From NCBI GenBank assembly GCA_934086145.1, contig CAKOHV010000004.1, positions 12,439 to 76,438 on the forward strand: a stretch of 64,000 bases of DNA, read 5' to 3'. Source of the DNA: an uncultured Bacilli bacterium (GTDB taxonomy: Bacteria; Bacillota_I; Bacilli_A; RF39; UBA660). The position numbers and the translations under genes were made by a program. Shown here in pieces: positions 36,592-45,052 of this stretch (the first letter of the stretch is position 1; each line of letters starts with the position of its first letter). Under the pieces are notes generated by a model. That model was given only the letters and a program-made list of their open reading frames with translations, made no database searches and was not told the DNA's origin.

Positions 36592-38674
36592 CACCATTTC
36601 CTATGTTTGAATTACCACTTCTTATATTAGCCCCCTCTTTTTTTATTAAATCATGAACAATAATATTATTTGAAACTGTTAGTATTTTATCAGCATATTC
36701 TTTTAATGAACTAACATAGTTTTCATCTATTATTGCATTTTCTTTTAAAATTAAATAATTATTAGATGTATTACTATAATAAATTGTATTTGTAACAAAA
36801 TTACCACTAGGGAAAACTACAACATTATCTTCTTTTATATCATAGATATCATGTCCAAGTGCATAAGGGTTACTAAATCCTAACATATTACCTAGTGTTG
36901 GCATAACATCATACATTCCCATAACATTGTTATTTACTAATTTGATTTTTTTAGCCACATTTTTATTTTTAGTCCAAATAATCAAAGGAGTTCGACGATT
37001 GATTTCATGAGCATAATAGTCATAATTTACATAGTTAGGATTTCCTTCTTCGTAAACTTCTCCCGTTTCTGTATTATAATTATAATAATATTGATACTCA
37101 CTTTTATCTAATCTGGCATCATGATCCCCATAGAAAACAAAGACTGTATTATTGTAATATTCACTATTTTTTACATATTCTACAAATTGTCCTAATGACA
37201 TGTCAGCATAATGAGCACTAATAAAATAGTTACCTAATTTAGTTCCCTTTAAGTAATTATCTGTTTTTACTTCCTCTTCTTGAGTCTGTTCATTTTTTAC
37301 CTTGTATGTATTAGTTAATTCTAGTTTACCAAAATTATCATAAATTTCCGGATTCCAATCTGTAGCTGCAAATGGTGAATGGTTGGATAATTGAATTAAA
37401 GTTCCCATATAATTCGTATGTTCTTGCTCTACTTTTTCAAGTTTTTCTTGCATTTGTTCAAAGAACATTGAATCATTTAAGCCAAGCCCAACACGATCTG
37501 TTTTTTCATCATACTTAAATGTTTCTTTAAAAAACATATCCTGATATCCTAATCTTGGATGCATATTATTTCTATTCCACATTGAAGAACTATTAGCATG
37601 AGCACTAAAGGTATAATAGCCTTTTTGTGATAATAGTTTTGGAATTGTAACATAATCTCTCTTATAGTATCCAACGAAAACTGTTCCACTACTTGAAGGC
37701 ATTAATGAGGTATTTAAAGTAAACTCTGTATCACTACTTGTTCCAACACTAATTTGTGGATAGAAGTTACTAAAATACATTCCTTCTTTTGATAATTTAT
37801 TTATTGTTGGTGTTATTTCAACACCATTTACTTTAGTATCAATCAAAAAATTTTGAATACTTTCCATATGAACAAAAATAACATTCATACCTTCTAAGAC
37901 ATTAGTATACTTATTATCATGCTTAGATTCATTTTCTTTAAACTTATTAGCATAAAATTCTCTGAAGTTCTTAGCAGCTTCATCATATCCAAATAAAGAA
38001 TTTATTTTAGGAGATAAACTTTGAACCAAATCATTTCCTTGATATAAAATTATACCAAAACGTTGGACAATGTACTCCCTATTCCATTGTTTTACTAGTC
38101 TACTAGCATCAGTTCCCGTAATATTTACTAAAGTAAATGATAAAATTATGAAACCTCCTAATAAGGTTCCCACAAACATTTTCTTCCCCTTTTCAATACG
38201 ACCTACAAAATTATAATAATTACTAATTTTAAGTAGACGATGAATATAGTAGTAAAAAAAGGGAAAAAAGACATAAATAAAGTCAATAAATCTAAATTTT
38301 TCAATTAATGAATCCCCAACTTCTCCTACTAAGCCAAGTTCTGCTAGTAAGCTGAAAGAAGCAAACGAGGTGTAAAAAACATAATAAATAGAATTTACAA
38401 CACACATTAAAGTTACTACTAAAAGCCAAAACATATAATATTTAAATTGTTTATCAGCTTTAAATAAGTATCCAAAAGCTCCTATGATTACTAATAAAGC
38501 TAAATCACAAATAAAAGGTTCATAAGCAAATGTATTACGTAACGTAAATTTTCTTAATAAGACAGTCTCTATCATTGCAAATAGTACAAATGTTAAAAAT
38601 AACTTATTTGTAGAAAAATACTGTATAATAAATTTACGTATTTTTTTTAAAATATTTGATATTTTATTTTTCAT
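36578..38674 (-). CDS. ltaS: LTA synthase family sulfatase-fold transferase
   Basis: The ATG at 38674, behind AAGGGATGA, gives 698 residues. Five membrane helices (to about 190) lead to an outside sulfatase-fold domain with NVIFVHMESIQNF, the nucleophile region ISVGTSSDTEFTLNTSL, FSAHANSSSMWNR, FVFYGDHDARL and the metal-site RRTPLIIW. Members polymerise glycerol phosphate from phosphatidylglycerol outside the membrane to make lipoteichoic acid. A TTGTAA-TATAAT promoter precedes it. Some family members are primases or transfer other head groups, so the exact reaction is inferred. Confidence 0.9.
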   Translation of the reverse strand: MKNKISNILKKIRKFIIQYFSTNKLFLTFVLFAMIETVLLRKFTLRNTFAYEPFICDLALLVIIGAFGYLFKADKQFKYYMFWLLVVTLMCVVNSIYYVFYTSFASFSLLAELGLVGEVGDSLIEKFRFIDFIYVFFPFFYYYIHRLLKISNYYNFVGRIEKGKKMFVGTLLGGFIILSFTLVNITGTDASRLVKQWNREYIVQRFGIILYQGNDLVQSLSPKINSLFGYDEAAKNFREFYANKFKENESKHDNKYTNVLEGMNVIFVHMESIQNFLIDTKVNGVEITPTINKLSKEGMYFSNFYPQISVGTSSDTEFTLNTSLMPSSSGTVFVGYYKRDYVTIPKLLSQKGYYTFSAHANSSSMWNRNNMHPRLGYQDMFFKETFKYDEKTDRVGLGLNDSMFFEQMQEKLEKVEQEHTNYMGTLIQLSNHSPFAATDWNPEIYDNFGKLELTNTYKVKNEQTQEEEVKTDNYLKGTKLGNYFISAHYADMSLGQFVEYVKNSEYYNNTVFVFYGDHDARLDKSEYQYYYNYNTETGEVYEEGNPNYVNYDYYAHEINRRTPLIIWTKNKNVAKKIKLVNNNVMGMYDVMPTLGNMLGFSNPYALGHDIYDIKEDNVVVFPSGNFVTNTIYYSNTSNNYLILKENAIIDENYVSSLKEYADKILTVSNNIIVHDLIKKEGANIRSGNSNIGNGDGNG

Positions 38675-38696
38675 TTCATCCCTTCTTACAGAACAT

Positions 38697-38726
38697 ATTA
38701 TAACATATATCAACATTTTGTTACAA
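38697..38726 (-). promoter_or_regulatory. Promoter of the LTA synthase gene
   Basis: Minus strand -35 TTGTAA (38721-38726), 18-base spacer, -10 TATAAT (38697-38702) with TGT before it; about 23 bases to the ATG. Confidence 0.75.
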
Positions 38727-38750
38727 CATTGTAATTTTAGATGATTTTTT

Positions 38751-38852
38751 CGTGAATTTTTAGACTAAATTCCATTTTTTATGAAAATATTTAAAATACA
38801 AGACTTATTTCCGTTTTTAACCTAAAAGCGGAAATCCAAATTAAAATTCACG
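38751..38852 (-). repeat. MITE-like intergenic repeat, short copy B
   Basis: 102 bases bounded by CGTGAATTTTTA and, inverted, CGTGAATTTTAA. The outer 10 bases are perfect terminal inverted repeats and similarity continues for about 23. Its complement aligns along its full length with the flanks of copy A at 19071-19278. It lies between the LTA synthase promoter and the tRNA promoter. Confidence 0.7.
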
Positions 38853-38868
38853 TTTTTTAAATTTATAC

Positions 38869-38897
38869 TTGAATTTTTTTTAATTTAATGGTATCAT
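38869..38897 (+). promoter_or_regulatory. Promoter of tRNA-Gly
   Basis: -35 TTGAAT (38869-38874), 17-base spacer, -10 TATCAT (38892-38897), about 19 bases before the mature 5' end. Confidence 0.7.
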
Positions 38898-38915
38898 CTA
38901 ATTACGTGTACAAAC

Positions 38916-38990
38916 GCAGGTGTAGTACAATGGTTAGTATGCAACCTTGCCAAGGTTGAGATGGGAGTTCGATTCTCCTCACTTGCTCCA
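38916..38990 (+). tRNA. tRNA-Gly(GCC)
   Basis: A full cloverleaf. The acceptor GCAGGTG pairs with CACTTGC (one G-U), discriminator T, and the CCA end is encoded. The anticodon stem CAACC/GGTTG holds the loop TTGCCAA with anticodon GCC. The T arm has GTTCGATTC. The D arm TGTAGTACAATGGTTAGTA is normal. A promoter lies upstream and a terminator follows 10 bases after the CCA. Confidence 0.96.
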
Positions 38991-38999
38991 TTTGAAATC

Positions 39000-39032
39000 A
39001 ACTTACGAGCTTAATTGTTCGTAAGTTTTTTT
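39000..39032 (+). terminator. Terminator after tRNA-Gly
   Basis: AACTTACGA and TCGTAAGTT pair exactly around a 10-base loop and run into seven T. It ends the single-gene tRNA transcript. The ~125 bases up to 39158 show nothing recognisable. Confidence 0.9.
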
Positions 39033-39158
39033 ATACAAAATTTTTGTTAAATGTAATAACCAATAAATGAAAACAATATTTTATATAAAAAGATACGGTT
39101 TCTAGTGATGATAAAAAGCAGAAAAGAAAAAAGACGATTACGAATTATAACCATCAAA

Positions 39159-40877
39159 TTACTTTAATCCAAATTCACTTTTCTCTTGCAAAGATTTTTT
39201 TCGTATCATACTAATAATGTTAATAAGTTTAGACATTTGACCAGTTCCACTATTTCTTATATAACCATTAGAATATTCACATTCTATAAAAGAATTAAAA
39301 TTATCTACAATTGTCTTATTTTCCCAAGGAAAGTATCCTTCATCACTAATCCAATCTTTAGAAATAGTTAAAATATCATTTTTATCTTCTTCTTGTTTCA
39401 TTAATAGATAATAATTTATGCATTGTAAAAAATAATTCGTATCGCTTGTTGAACAATATTTTTTTGAATCCAATGATGACATATGTTGTAGATAATTTTG
39501 AGATGTTACGTTTATCCCTTGAATCCAAACAGAATTTGGATCAGCAATTACATTGGCTCTTTTGCCTTCCAATTTAGATAGTATTTTGTTGCATAATTTT
39601 ATATATTCATCGTAATTATTTGAGTCTTTTTTATATTGCTTAAACAATTCATTTACCACATAGTAATCGACAACTCCATACTTTTCAAATGTTCTATCAA
39701 CTATTTCCTCTAATTCTATTTTAACATTAGGATGTTTTCTTTCAATCAAAGATTCTGCTAACAATTCATTTTTTAGAAGAACTCCTAAAATTAATGATAT
39801 TCCATCACTATCTAAATGAATATTTTTTGTTGGGAAATTTATAGAATCTTTAAAAAAATCAACCATACTTGAATCGATTATTCCTAATAATCCTACCAAT
39901 TGTTCTTCAATATCAATTTTCTGATTTTTAAATATAATTGATAATGCAATACTTAAAAATTGATTATTAATATTTTGATTAAACAACTTAAATGTATCAC
40001 TATCATCTATTTTATCCGTCGTATCAAACAAATAATCCCACTCATTAATATCAGTTGAATATTCTTGTATATTTTCAAAATCATATGAAATTTTATATAA
40101 GCCTTCAAATCCATTTTTAAAAAAAAACTCATAGATTTTTTCCTTTTCTTTTTCTCTTCTTCTATATTCTTGAGCCTCACTTTGAATAATTAACGGCATA
40201 TTAGCCATTAAATCATCGGGTATTGGCATTTTTTTAATCATATCTATTAAAACAACATTACAATATAAATCAGAATAATCATAATTACATTCAATCAAAA
40301 TCTTTGATAATTCTTCCATTTCGGAAGAGGATAAACTACTACGTTTTTCTGACTTTGTAAGCATAGCAGATGCCAAAAGTGGAAAGTTACTAAAAGTTAA
40401 TAATAATTGATTATATCCATCTTTATTTACAATATATTGAAAAATAGAATTCTTATTTATTAAATATACAGTATCCATTATACTAACCGGCACTCTGTAT
40501 CCATCCTGTTTATATGCTTTAATTAATGTACTAGGAGATATTTTTTTGTATAATATTTTATATGTTAATAGTTGGACAATCCCTTCTTCAACAAACTTTT
40601 TTGATAAATCATCTTTAGATGATAATACATGTAATAATTCATGTACAAAATTAAACAACTCAAATTCAGAATCGTTACTATAATATTTATTAATAGTTAT
40701 TCTTTTTTCTTTTCTATTTACAGCTGCTCCTCTATAATCATACTTATCATTTTTTATTATCAATTCATATTCTTCAATTTTCTTTTGTAATCCTTTTTTA
40801 CATTCATAACCAAATTCACTTTCAAAAAAATCACTTATATCACTAATTGCATTGTCTATTATAGATTTATAGTCCAT
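39159..40877 (-). CDS. Uncharacterised HExxH (zinc-peptidase-like) protein
   Basis: An AAGGGGTGA site sets the ATG at 40877, giving 572 residues; the frame runs on to 40988. Near residue 79 it reads NFVHELLHVLSS, and E in FVEEGIVQLL about 15 residues on could be the third zinc ligand, as in gluzincin peptidases. The rest, about 450 residues, is helical, acidic and Tyr/Asn rich with no signal peptide or membrane helix, so it acts in the cytoplasm or is exported by an unknown route. It stands alone between tRNA-Gly and an HD-domain gene. The function is not recognised. Confidence 0.7.
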   Translation of the reverse strand: MDYKSIIDNAISDISDFFESEFGYECKKGLQKKIEEYELIIKNDKYDYRGAAVNRKEKRITINKYYSNDSEFELFNFVHELLHVLSSKDDLSKKFVEEGIVQLLTYKILYKKISPSTLIKAYKQDGYRVPVSIMDTVYLINKNSIFQYIVNKDGYNQLLLTFSNFPLLASAMLTKSEKRSSLSSSEMEELSKILIECNYDYSDLYCNVVLIDMIKKMPIPDDLMANMPLIIQSEAQEYRRREKEKEKIYEFFFKNGFEGLYKISYDFENIQEYSTDINEWDYLFDTTDKIDDSDTFKLFNQNINNQFLSIALSIIFKNQKIDIEEQLVGLLGIIDSSMVDFFKDSINFPTKNIHLDSDGISLILGVLLKNELLAESLIERKHPNVKIELEEIVDRTFEKYGVVDYYVVNELFKQYKKDSNNYDEYIKLCNKILSKLEGKRANVIADPNSVWIQGINVTSQNYLQHMSSLDSKKYCSTSDTNYFLQCINYYLLMKQEEDKNDILTISKDWISDEGYFPWENKTIVDNFNSFIECEYSNGYIRNSGTGQMSKLINIISMIRKKSLQEKSEFGLK

Positions 40878-41046
40878 CTCTTCACCCCTTAAAAGATATA
40901 GCAAAATTGTATCATAAAAAGTATTAGAAGAAAAATTTAAGTGCTTAGTAAAAGTTTTCACCATCTTGGTTACTTTGAAGATGAACAAGCAATTAAAACT
41001 AAAATTGAATATTTAAACTACCCCAAAAACGAATCACCGCTAAAAA

Positions 41047-41083
41047 TAATAAAGACAATGCCAACTAAGCATTGTCTTTATTA
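41047..41083 (-). terminator. Strong terminator overlapping the HD-gene stop
   Basis: TAATAAAGACAATGC and GCATTGTCTTTATTA form a 15-bp perfect stem with a 7-base loop. The TAG stop (41065-41067) lies inside the loop. On the minus strand the second arm continues into TTATTATTTTTA. Confidence 0.88.
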
Positions 41084-42168
41084 ATAAATTTCCTAGCAAC
41101 TACTCTATTATAAGGTACAAATTGGAAATCAAAATATGTATAATATCCACCTTTTGGACACCTTAAATATTCTGTAATTTGCTTGGATACAGAATCAGAA
41201 ATTTGATTTATTCTAATAACACTATCATCAGTTTGAACTAATGGTACAACATATCTTTTTTTAGCTTTTACATTAACACAATATTTTTCATCAATAGGCA
41301 TAGTACTGCTATAAACTGTATCAACATCTTTAAATAATTTAAAACTATCTGATAAATATTTATCTTCACAGGTTAAAATTTTATTAATTACTTCTTGCTC
41401 TGAAAGTGTATACAAATCTTCTATTGTTAAATAGCCGGCATTGTTCATTGACTTACACATATCTGCTAAAAATTGCATTACTGTTCTATCCTTATCACTT
41501 CCCCATTCAGTCCATAATTTTAAAATTATACCTATATATTCTTCACAAACTTCTTTATCTTTGAAAGCAAGTTCTGGTGTACCATCTTCATTCGTAGTTA
41601 CAACAATATTGTTATACATTTTTCGAATTTCGTCTAATTCCCAAACTCTTAAAAAAGTTAATCCGCTTGAAAAGGTATATTCAAATCTATCAGCAGACAG
41701 TTTTGGTGTATCATTGTCAGCAATAGGATAAATCTTATAGTCATCTACTTCTTCTAATTTTATTCCATCTCTTTTTAACAAGCTCATTATTTTTGAAGAA
41801 CTTTTAATAATGTCAGAGGTTTTTGCTTCAGTAGACTCTTGAGTTTCTGAATCACCATTCATAAAATCTATGCAATGCTTAAATACAGGTGTAGCAATAT
41901 CGTGAAATAGACCTGCTAGTGTTTGTTTCTTATCGTGTGTAAAATGCCAAATAATTAAAGCAACTCCAACACTATGATCCAAATTTGAATACCAATATCT
42001 AAGATTAAAACATTTAGAATAATCTGTACCACAACTCATACTTATTTTACTAATTCTTTCCATTTCAGGAGTATCAATATACTCTAATAACCATGTTGGA
42101 AATTCAGGTGATAGAATACTAAAATATTCCTTTACCTCATCATTTAAACTATCATAATATTTATTCAT
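41065..42168 (-). CDS. HD-domain phosphohydrolase, SAMHD/dNTPase-like
   Basis: 367 residues from the ATG at 42168; GTG at 42175-42177 is an alternative. The metal-binding set is visible: RYWYSNLDHSVGVALIIWHF (H), LAGLFHDIATPVFKH (HD) and a later KLSADRFEYTF (D). This last motif resembles DADRxDYL in the COG1078/SAMHD1 branch, which cuts triphosphate from dNTPs. It lies near Nudix and kinase-like genes, which supports a nucleotide substrate, but that is inference. A strong terminator overlaps its stop. Confidence 0.75.
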   Translation of the reverse strand: MNKYYDSLNDEVKEYFSILSPEFPTWLLEYIDTPEMERISKISMSCGTDYSKCFNLRYWYSNLDHSVGVALIIWHFTHDKKQTLAGLFHDIATPVFKHCIDFMNGDSETQESTEAKTSDIIKSSSKIMSLLKRDGIKLEEVDDYKIYPIADNDTPKLSADRFEYTFSSGLTFLRVWELDEIRKMYNNIVVTTNEDGTPELAFKDKEVCEEYIGIILKLWTEWGSDKDRTVMQFLADMCKSMNNAGYLTIEDLYTLSEQEVINKILTCEDKYLSDSFKLFKDVDTVYSSTMPIDEKYCVNVKAKKRYVVPLVQTDDSVIRINQISDSVSKQITEYLRCPKGGYYTYFDFQFVPYNRVVARKFINKDNA

Positions 42169-42185
42169 TAAAATCACTATCTTTC

Positions 42186-42336
42186 TTACTTACAACATAC
42201 ATCAAAAAAATCTTTTCCGAACTTTGTTTTCTTTATCATTCCTTCTGTTATGTCTAATTTATCTAAAAACTAGGATGAACATTTTCTTTTTAGTATCCTC
42301 AAGCATCATATTCACAATTACTTTTAATTCATTCAT
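42186..42336 (-). pseudogene. Frameshifted ~50-residue gene upstream of the HD gene
   Basis: ATG at 42336 behind GGAG reads MNELKVIVNMMLEDTKKKMF and then hits TAA. Removing one T from a run of five restores LDKLDITEGMIKKTKFGKD and a stop at 42186, 18 bases before the HD start. So it is either a recently broken small gene, a frameshifting gene or a homopolymer error. No family is recognised. Confidence 0.5.
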
Positions 42337-42735
42337 AGAATATTACTCCATTCCGCACCTTAAAAGAGTATCCTAATTAATAAAACAAAACTATTATAAT
42401 AATAACATATTTTGACATTTTTTAAATAAATATGGATTTTTTTTATTAAGAGTATTGTAATAATTTTATTATTTGTTATAACTGATTTATTAGAGAATTT
42501 ATATCATATTTTTATAATCTTAATTTCACATACATTTATAATATATTTGTAGTTAAGACGCCATTTTAAATCACCTCATAAAATAATAGCTTCACAATTT
42601 TGTATTTTATATAAAATTTTTAAATTTCTTTCTTTTATATTATCATGGAATTTTTATTTACTTAGATTTATTCACGAACTCACCAAAAAGATGCTTTTAA
42701 GTCCTATAATTATCCCCAAAATTTTCCAGACTATC
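42337..42735. other. 400-base AT-rich gap
   Basis: No coding frame, tRNA or clear terminator is visible. It contains a T-rich stretch near 42430-42480 and long A/T runs. It may hold promoters for the small gene (42336). Confidence 0.4.
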
Positions 42736-43880
42736 TTACGTTGAAATAATTTCTTTGAATTCCTTATCAAACATTTTTAAATATTCATTAATAATTTGTT
42801 CCATTTCATAAGGGCATTCTAGATAACAACTAATAGAATCACTTTTTCTAACATATGAGACTATATAACTATAACTACTTCCTTCAATAAAATTATAAGT
42901 CTGATAAAAAGGATCAAATTGTATCATATAAACATCATCTTTATACGTAATCGGATGCGAAATATAAGAATCAATAGTTATAGAATATATGCCCTTGCTA
43001 GTTTTCTTAATATAATTATCGTCAGCATCTAAAATATAATTATTTTTTTCTACGTATTTTGTAATTTTTCTAAAGAATTTTTCCTTTCAGCGATAATAGA
43101 ACTAGTAACAGTATCACTCTTAAAATTCCTACCAATCGCCTTAACCTTCTTTGAAAAGAAATTATTACTTTTTAACTTCACTTCATTTTTTAATTTTATC
43201 TTTTCTTTTTTCTCTATATTACTATCCTTATCTAAATAAGTTATTTCTAATGTCCAATTATCTATTTTTTTACTTTATCCTCCGTAAAAATCTCATTGTA
43301 TCCCTTTAATTCACTCAGATAACCACCTAAACGATATTGATCTTCAAATATTAACTCTTCACCATTTTTTAAACTTATTTTAAGTATATTTAAATCTAAA
43401 CTACTTTTATTATGACTTAATTGACCAAATGTATAAAATATTCTTGATTGGTATCAATAAATAAACCTTCATTATAAACAAAGTTTTCACTTTCACCACT
43501 TAAACTATACACCTTAAATTTATTATAATTGTTAATAAAATATATAAATAACGCTGAAACAAATAAAATGAATATTATAGTAATAATACTTATCAAAAGT
43601 AATATCTTATTTTTTTCCTTAAAGCATCTTAAAAAATATATGGTTGCTTCATCTTTTTGGGCTTTTTTATTATCTTTTTCACCACTTAAAAGTTCATTCA
43701 ATGAAATATTTAACTCCATACATAAATTTTCAAATAATCCAACGTCTGGCAAAGATCGCCCATTCTCCCATTTACTAACTGCTTTATTCGTTACATTTAA
43801 CCTCCTGGCCAATTCCTTTTGCGTTAATTTTTTATTGTTCTTTGTTCTGCAATAAAATTCCCAATTTTTTCTAAATCCAT
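42736..43880 (-). pseudogene. Broken membrane-anchored HTH (XRE family) regulator
   Basis: The ATG at 43880 reads MDLEKIGNFIAEQR and shifts frame into KKLTQKELARRLNVTNKAVS and KWENGRSLPDVGLFE, a normal Cro/C1-type HTH. A membrane helix follows (ILLLISIITIIFILFVSALF). Further shifts occur near 43435 and at A-runs near 43270 and 43070, with the ending IYSITIDSYISHPITYKDD through EFKEIIST at 42736. The full protein would be near 380 residues. Four shifts in one gene, three beside A- or T-runs, mean decay, while neighbouring long genes are intact. An intact relative is encoded at 54936-55952. Confidence 0.8.
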
Positions 43881-44111
43881 GCACTAATCTACTCCTTTAA
43901 CTTTTACAATTACATTATATAGTATAAAGCTAAAAAAAAGAGTCTACACTTGGTAGACCATTAAGCATACAGCTTATAAAGACAGGTTATTCTTATGATT
44001 TAATAACATTGTAAACAAATTATTTACTACGTCATAAATAATTTCAATAATTAAAAATTGATTAACTTTTATATTTTAAATAAAAATCAATAAAATAGAT
44101 TTATTCAATGC

Positions 44112-44906
44112 CTAAACATTCCTTATCTTATAATCCAATACTTTGCAATTGTCATCTAACATAAATTTGCCTTCAAACACGTAATCTTTAAATAAATATG
44201 GCGTAAATTTTTGATTTTGATCAAATTGCTTAATATTTGGCAAATCATCTAAGTTAATCCATTCCAAAGTTCCTTCAGGAGAAAAAGAAGTCAATTTCCC
44301 TTCAAACTCATTAGCTACATAAACAAATATTATTCCTTCATTAGAATCTTTCCAATAAGATATCCCTTGAAGTTTAGGATTAACTAGAGTAAGTCCCGTT
44401 TCTTCATAATATTCTCTAATTATACAATCTAGTGGACTTTCCCCTGTTTCAAACTTTCCTCCTGGTGGAGCGTACACTTTCCCCCATTTTTTAGTGAACT
44501 TAATCATTAAAACTTTATTATCTTTTTTCAAATAACAAGCAGTCGCATTATAATGGGCAATTCTATGTTTCTTTATTGCAAAAGCAACCCAATTTTCGTT
44601 ACTTTCCTCATCTCCATGATTTTCAGTATGCCCAAAATCGTGTATAACATCATCAACACTACTATATTTATTCTGAAAATCATCCTCATAGTATTTCACA
44701 TAACAATCATGCAAGTTATTAAAAATTTCAATATTTTTAACATCAACAACAAATTCATCATCTAAATTAGGCAATTTTAGAAATCTAATAATATCTCCAA
44801 TTCTAACTTGCTTTCTTTTTTCATCATTAAAAAAATATACTCTTTTTCTTCGACCAGACTTTAAATCATTAAAATCTTCTTCTGTCAAATTCATTACGTG
44901 CTCCAT
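44112..44906 (-). CDS. ASCH-like/Nudix fusion hydrolase
   Basis: 264 residues; GGGGGA precedes the ATG at 44906. The N-terminal ~110 residues (NLTEEDFNDLKSGRRKRVYF, KQVRIGDIIRF) look like an ASCH domain, a PUA-like fold that binds RNA or modified nucleosides. The C-terminal Nudix box is complete: GGKFETGESPLDCIIREYYEETGL within positions ~148-171, followed by a beta-strand set with SYWKDSNEGIIFVYV. It would hydrolyse a nucleoside diphosphate-X. The two-domain arrangement suggests a modified nucleotide or an RNA end as substrate. It has a promoter carrying a palindrome (45020-45048). Confidence 0.82.
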   Translation of the reverse strand: MEHVMNLTEEDFNDLKSGRRKRVYFFNDEKRKQVRIGDIIRFLKLPNLDDEFVVDVKNIEIFNNLHDCYVKYYEDDFQNKYSSVDDVIHDFGHTENHGDEESNENWVAFAIKKHRIAHYNATACYLKKDNKVLMIKFTKKWGKVYAPPGGKFETGESPLDCIIREYYEETGLTLVNPKLQGISYWKDSNEGIIFVYVANEFEGKLTSFSPEGTLEWINLDDLPNIKQFDQNQKFTPYLFKDYVFEGKFMLDDNCKVLDYKIRNV

Positions 44907-45019
44907 CCATTTTCCCCCATCTAAAAACCTATTATTTTTATTCTCTTATTATAATAAACTATTTTAATTGTTTGCTAAGAAAAAACTCAACTCATCAAAT
45001 TAAAAGGAATGTTTTAAAT

Positions 45020-45048
45020 ATTATAGTCGAACGTCGTTCCTTTCTCAA
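45020..45048 (-). promoter_or_regulatory. Promoter of the ASCH-Nudix gene with palindromic operator
   Basis: Minus strand -35 TTGAGA (45043-45048), 17-base spacer, -10 TATAAT (45020-45025). The spacer contains the perfect palindrome GAACGACGTTC (45029-45039), well placed for a repressor. It resembles a LexA box but has three, not four, central bases. Confidence 0.65.
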
Positions 45049-45052
45049 CTAC

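Noticed and set aside
40960..41046. Plus-strand fragment reading HLGYFEDEQAIKTKIEYLNY
   Set aside because: It looks a little like a transposase end, but it is too short, has no start or flanking element, and no family can be supported.
45029..45039. LexA/SOS box
   Set aside because: The palindrome GAACGACGTTC has three central bases, whereas the Firmicutes LexA site needs GAAC-N4-GTTC. It is kept only as an unassigned operator.
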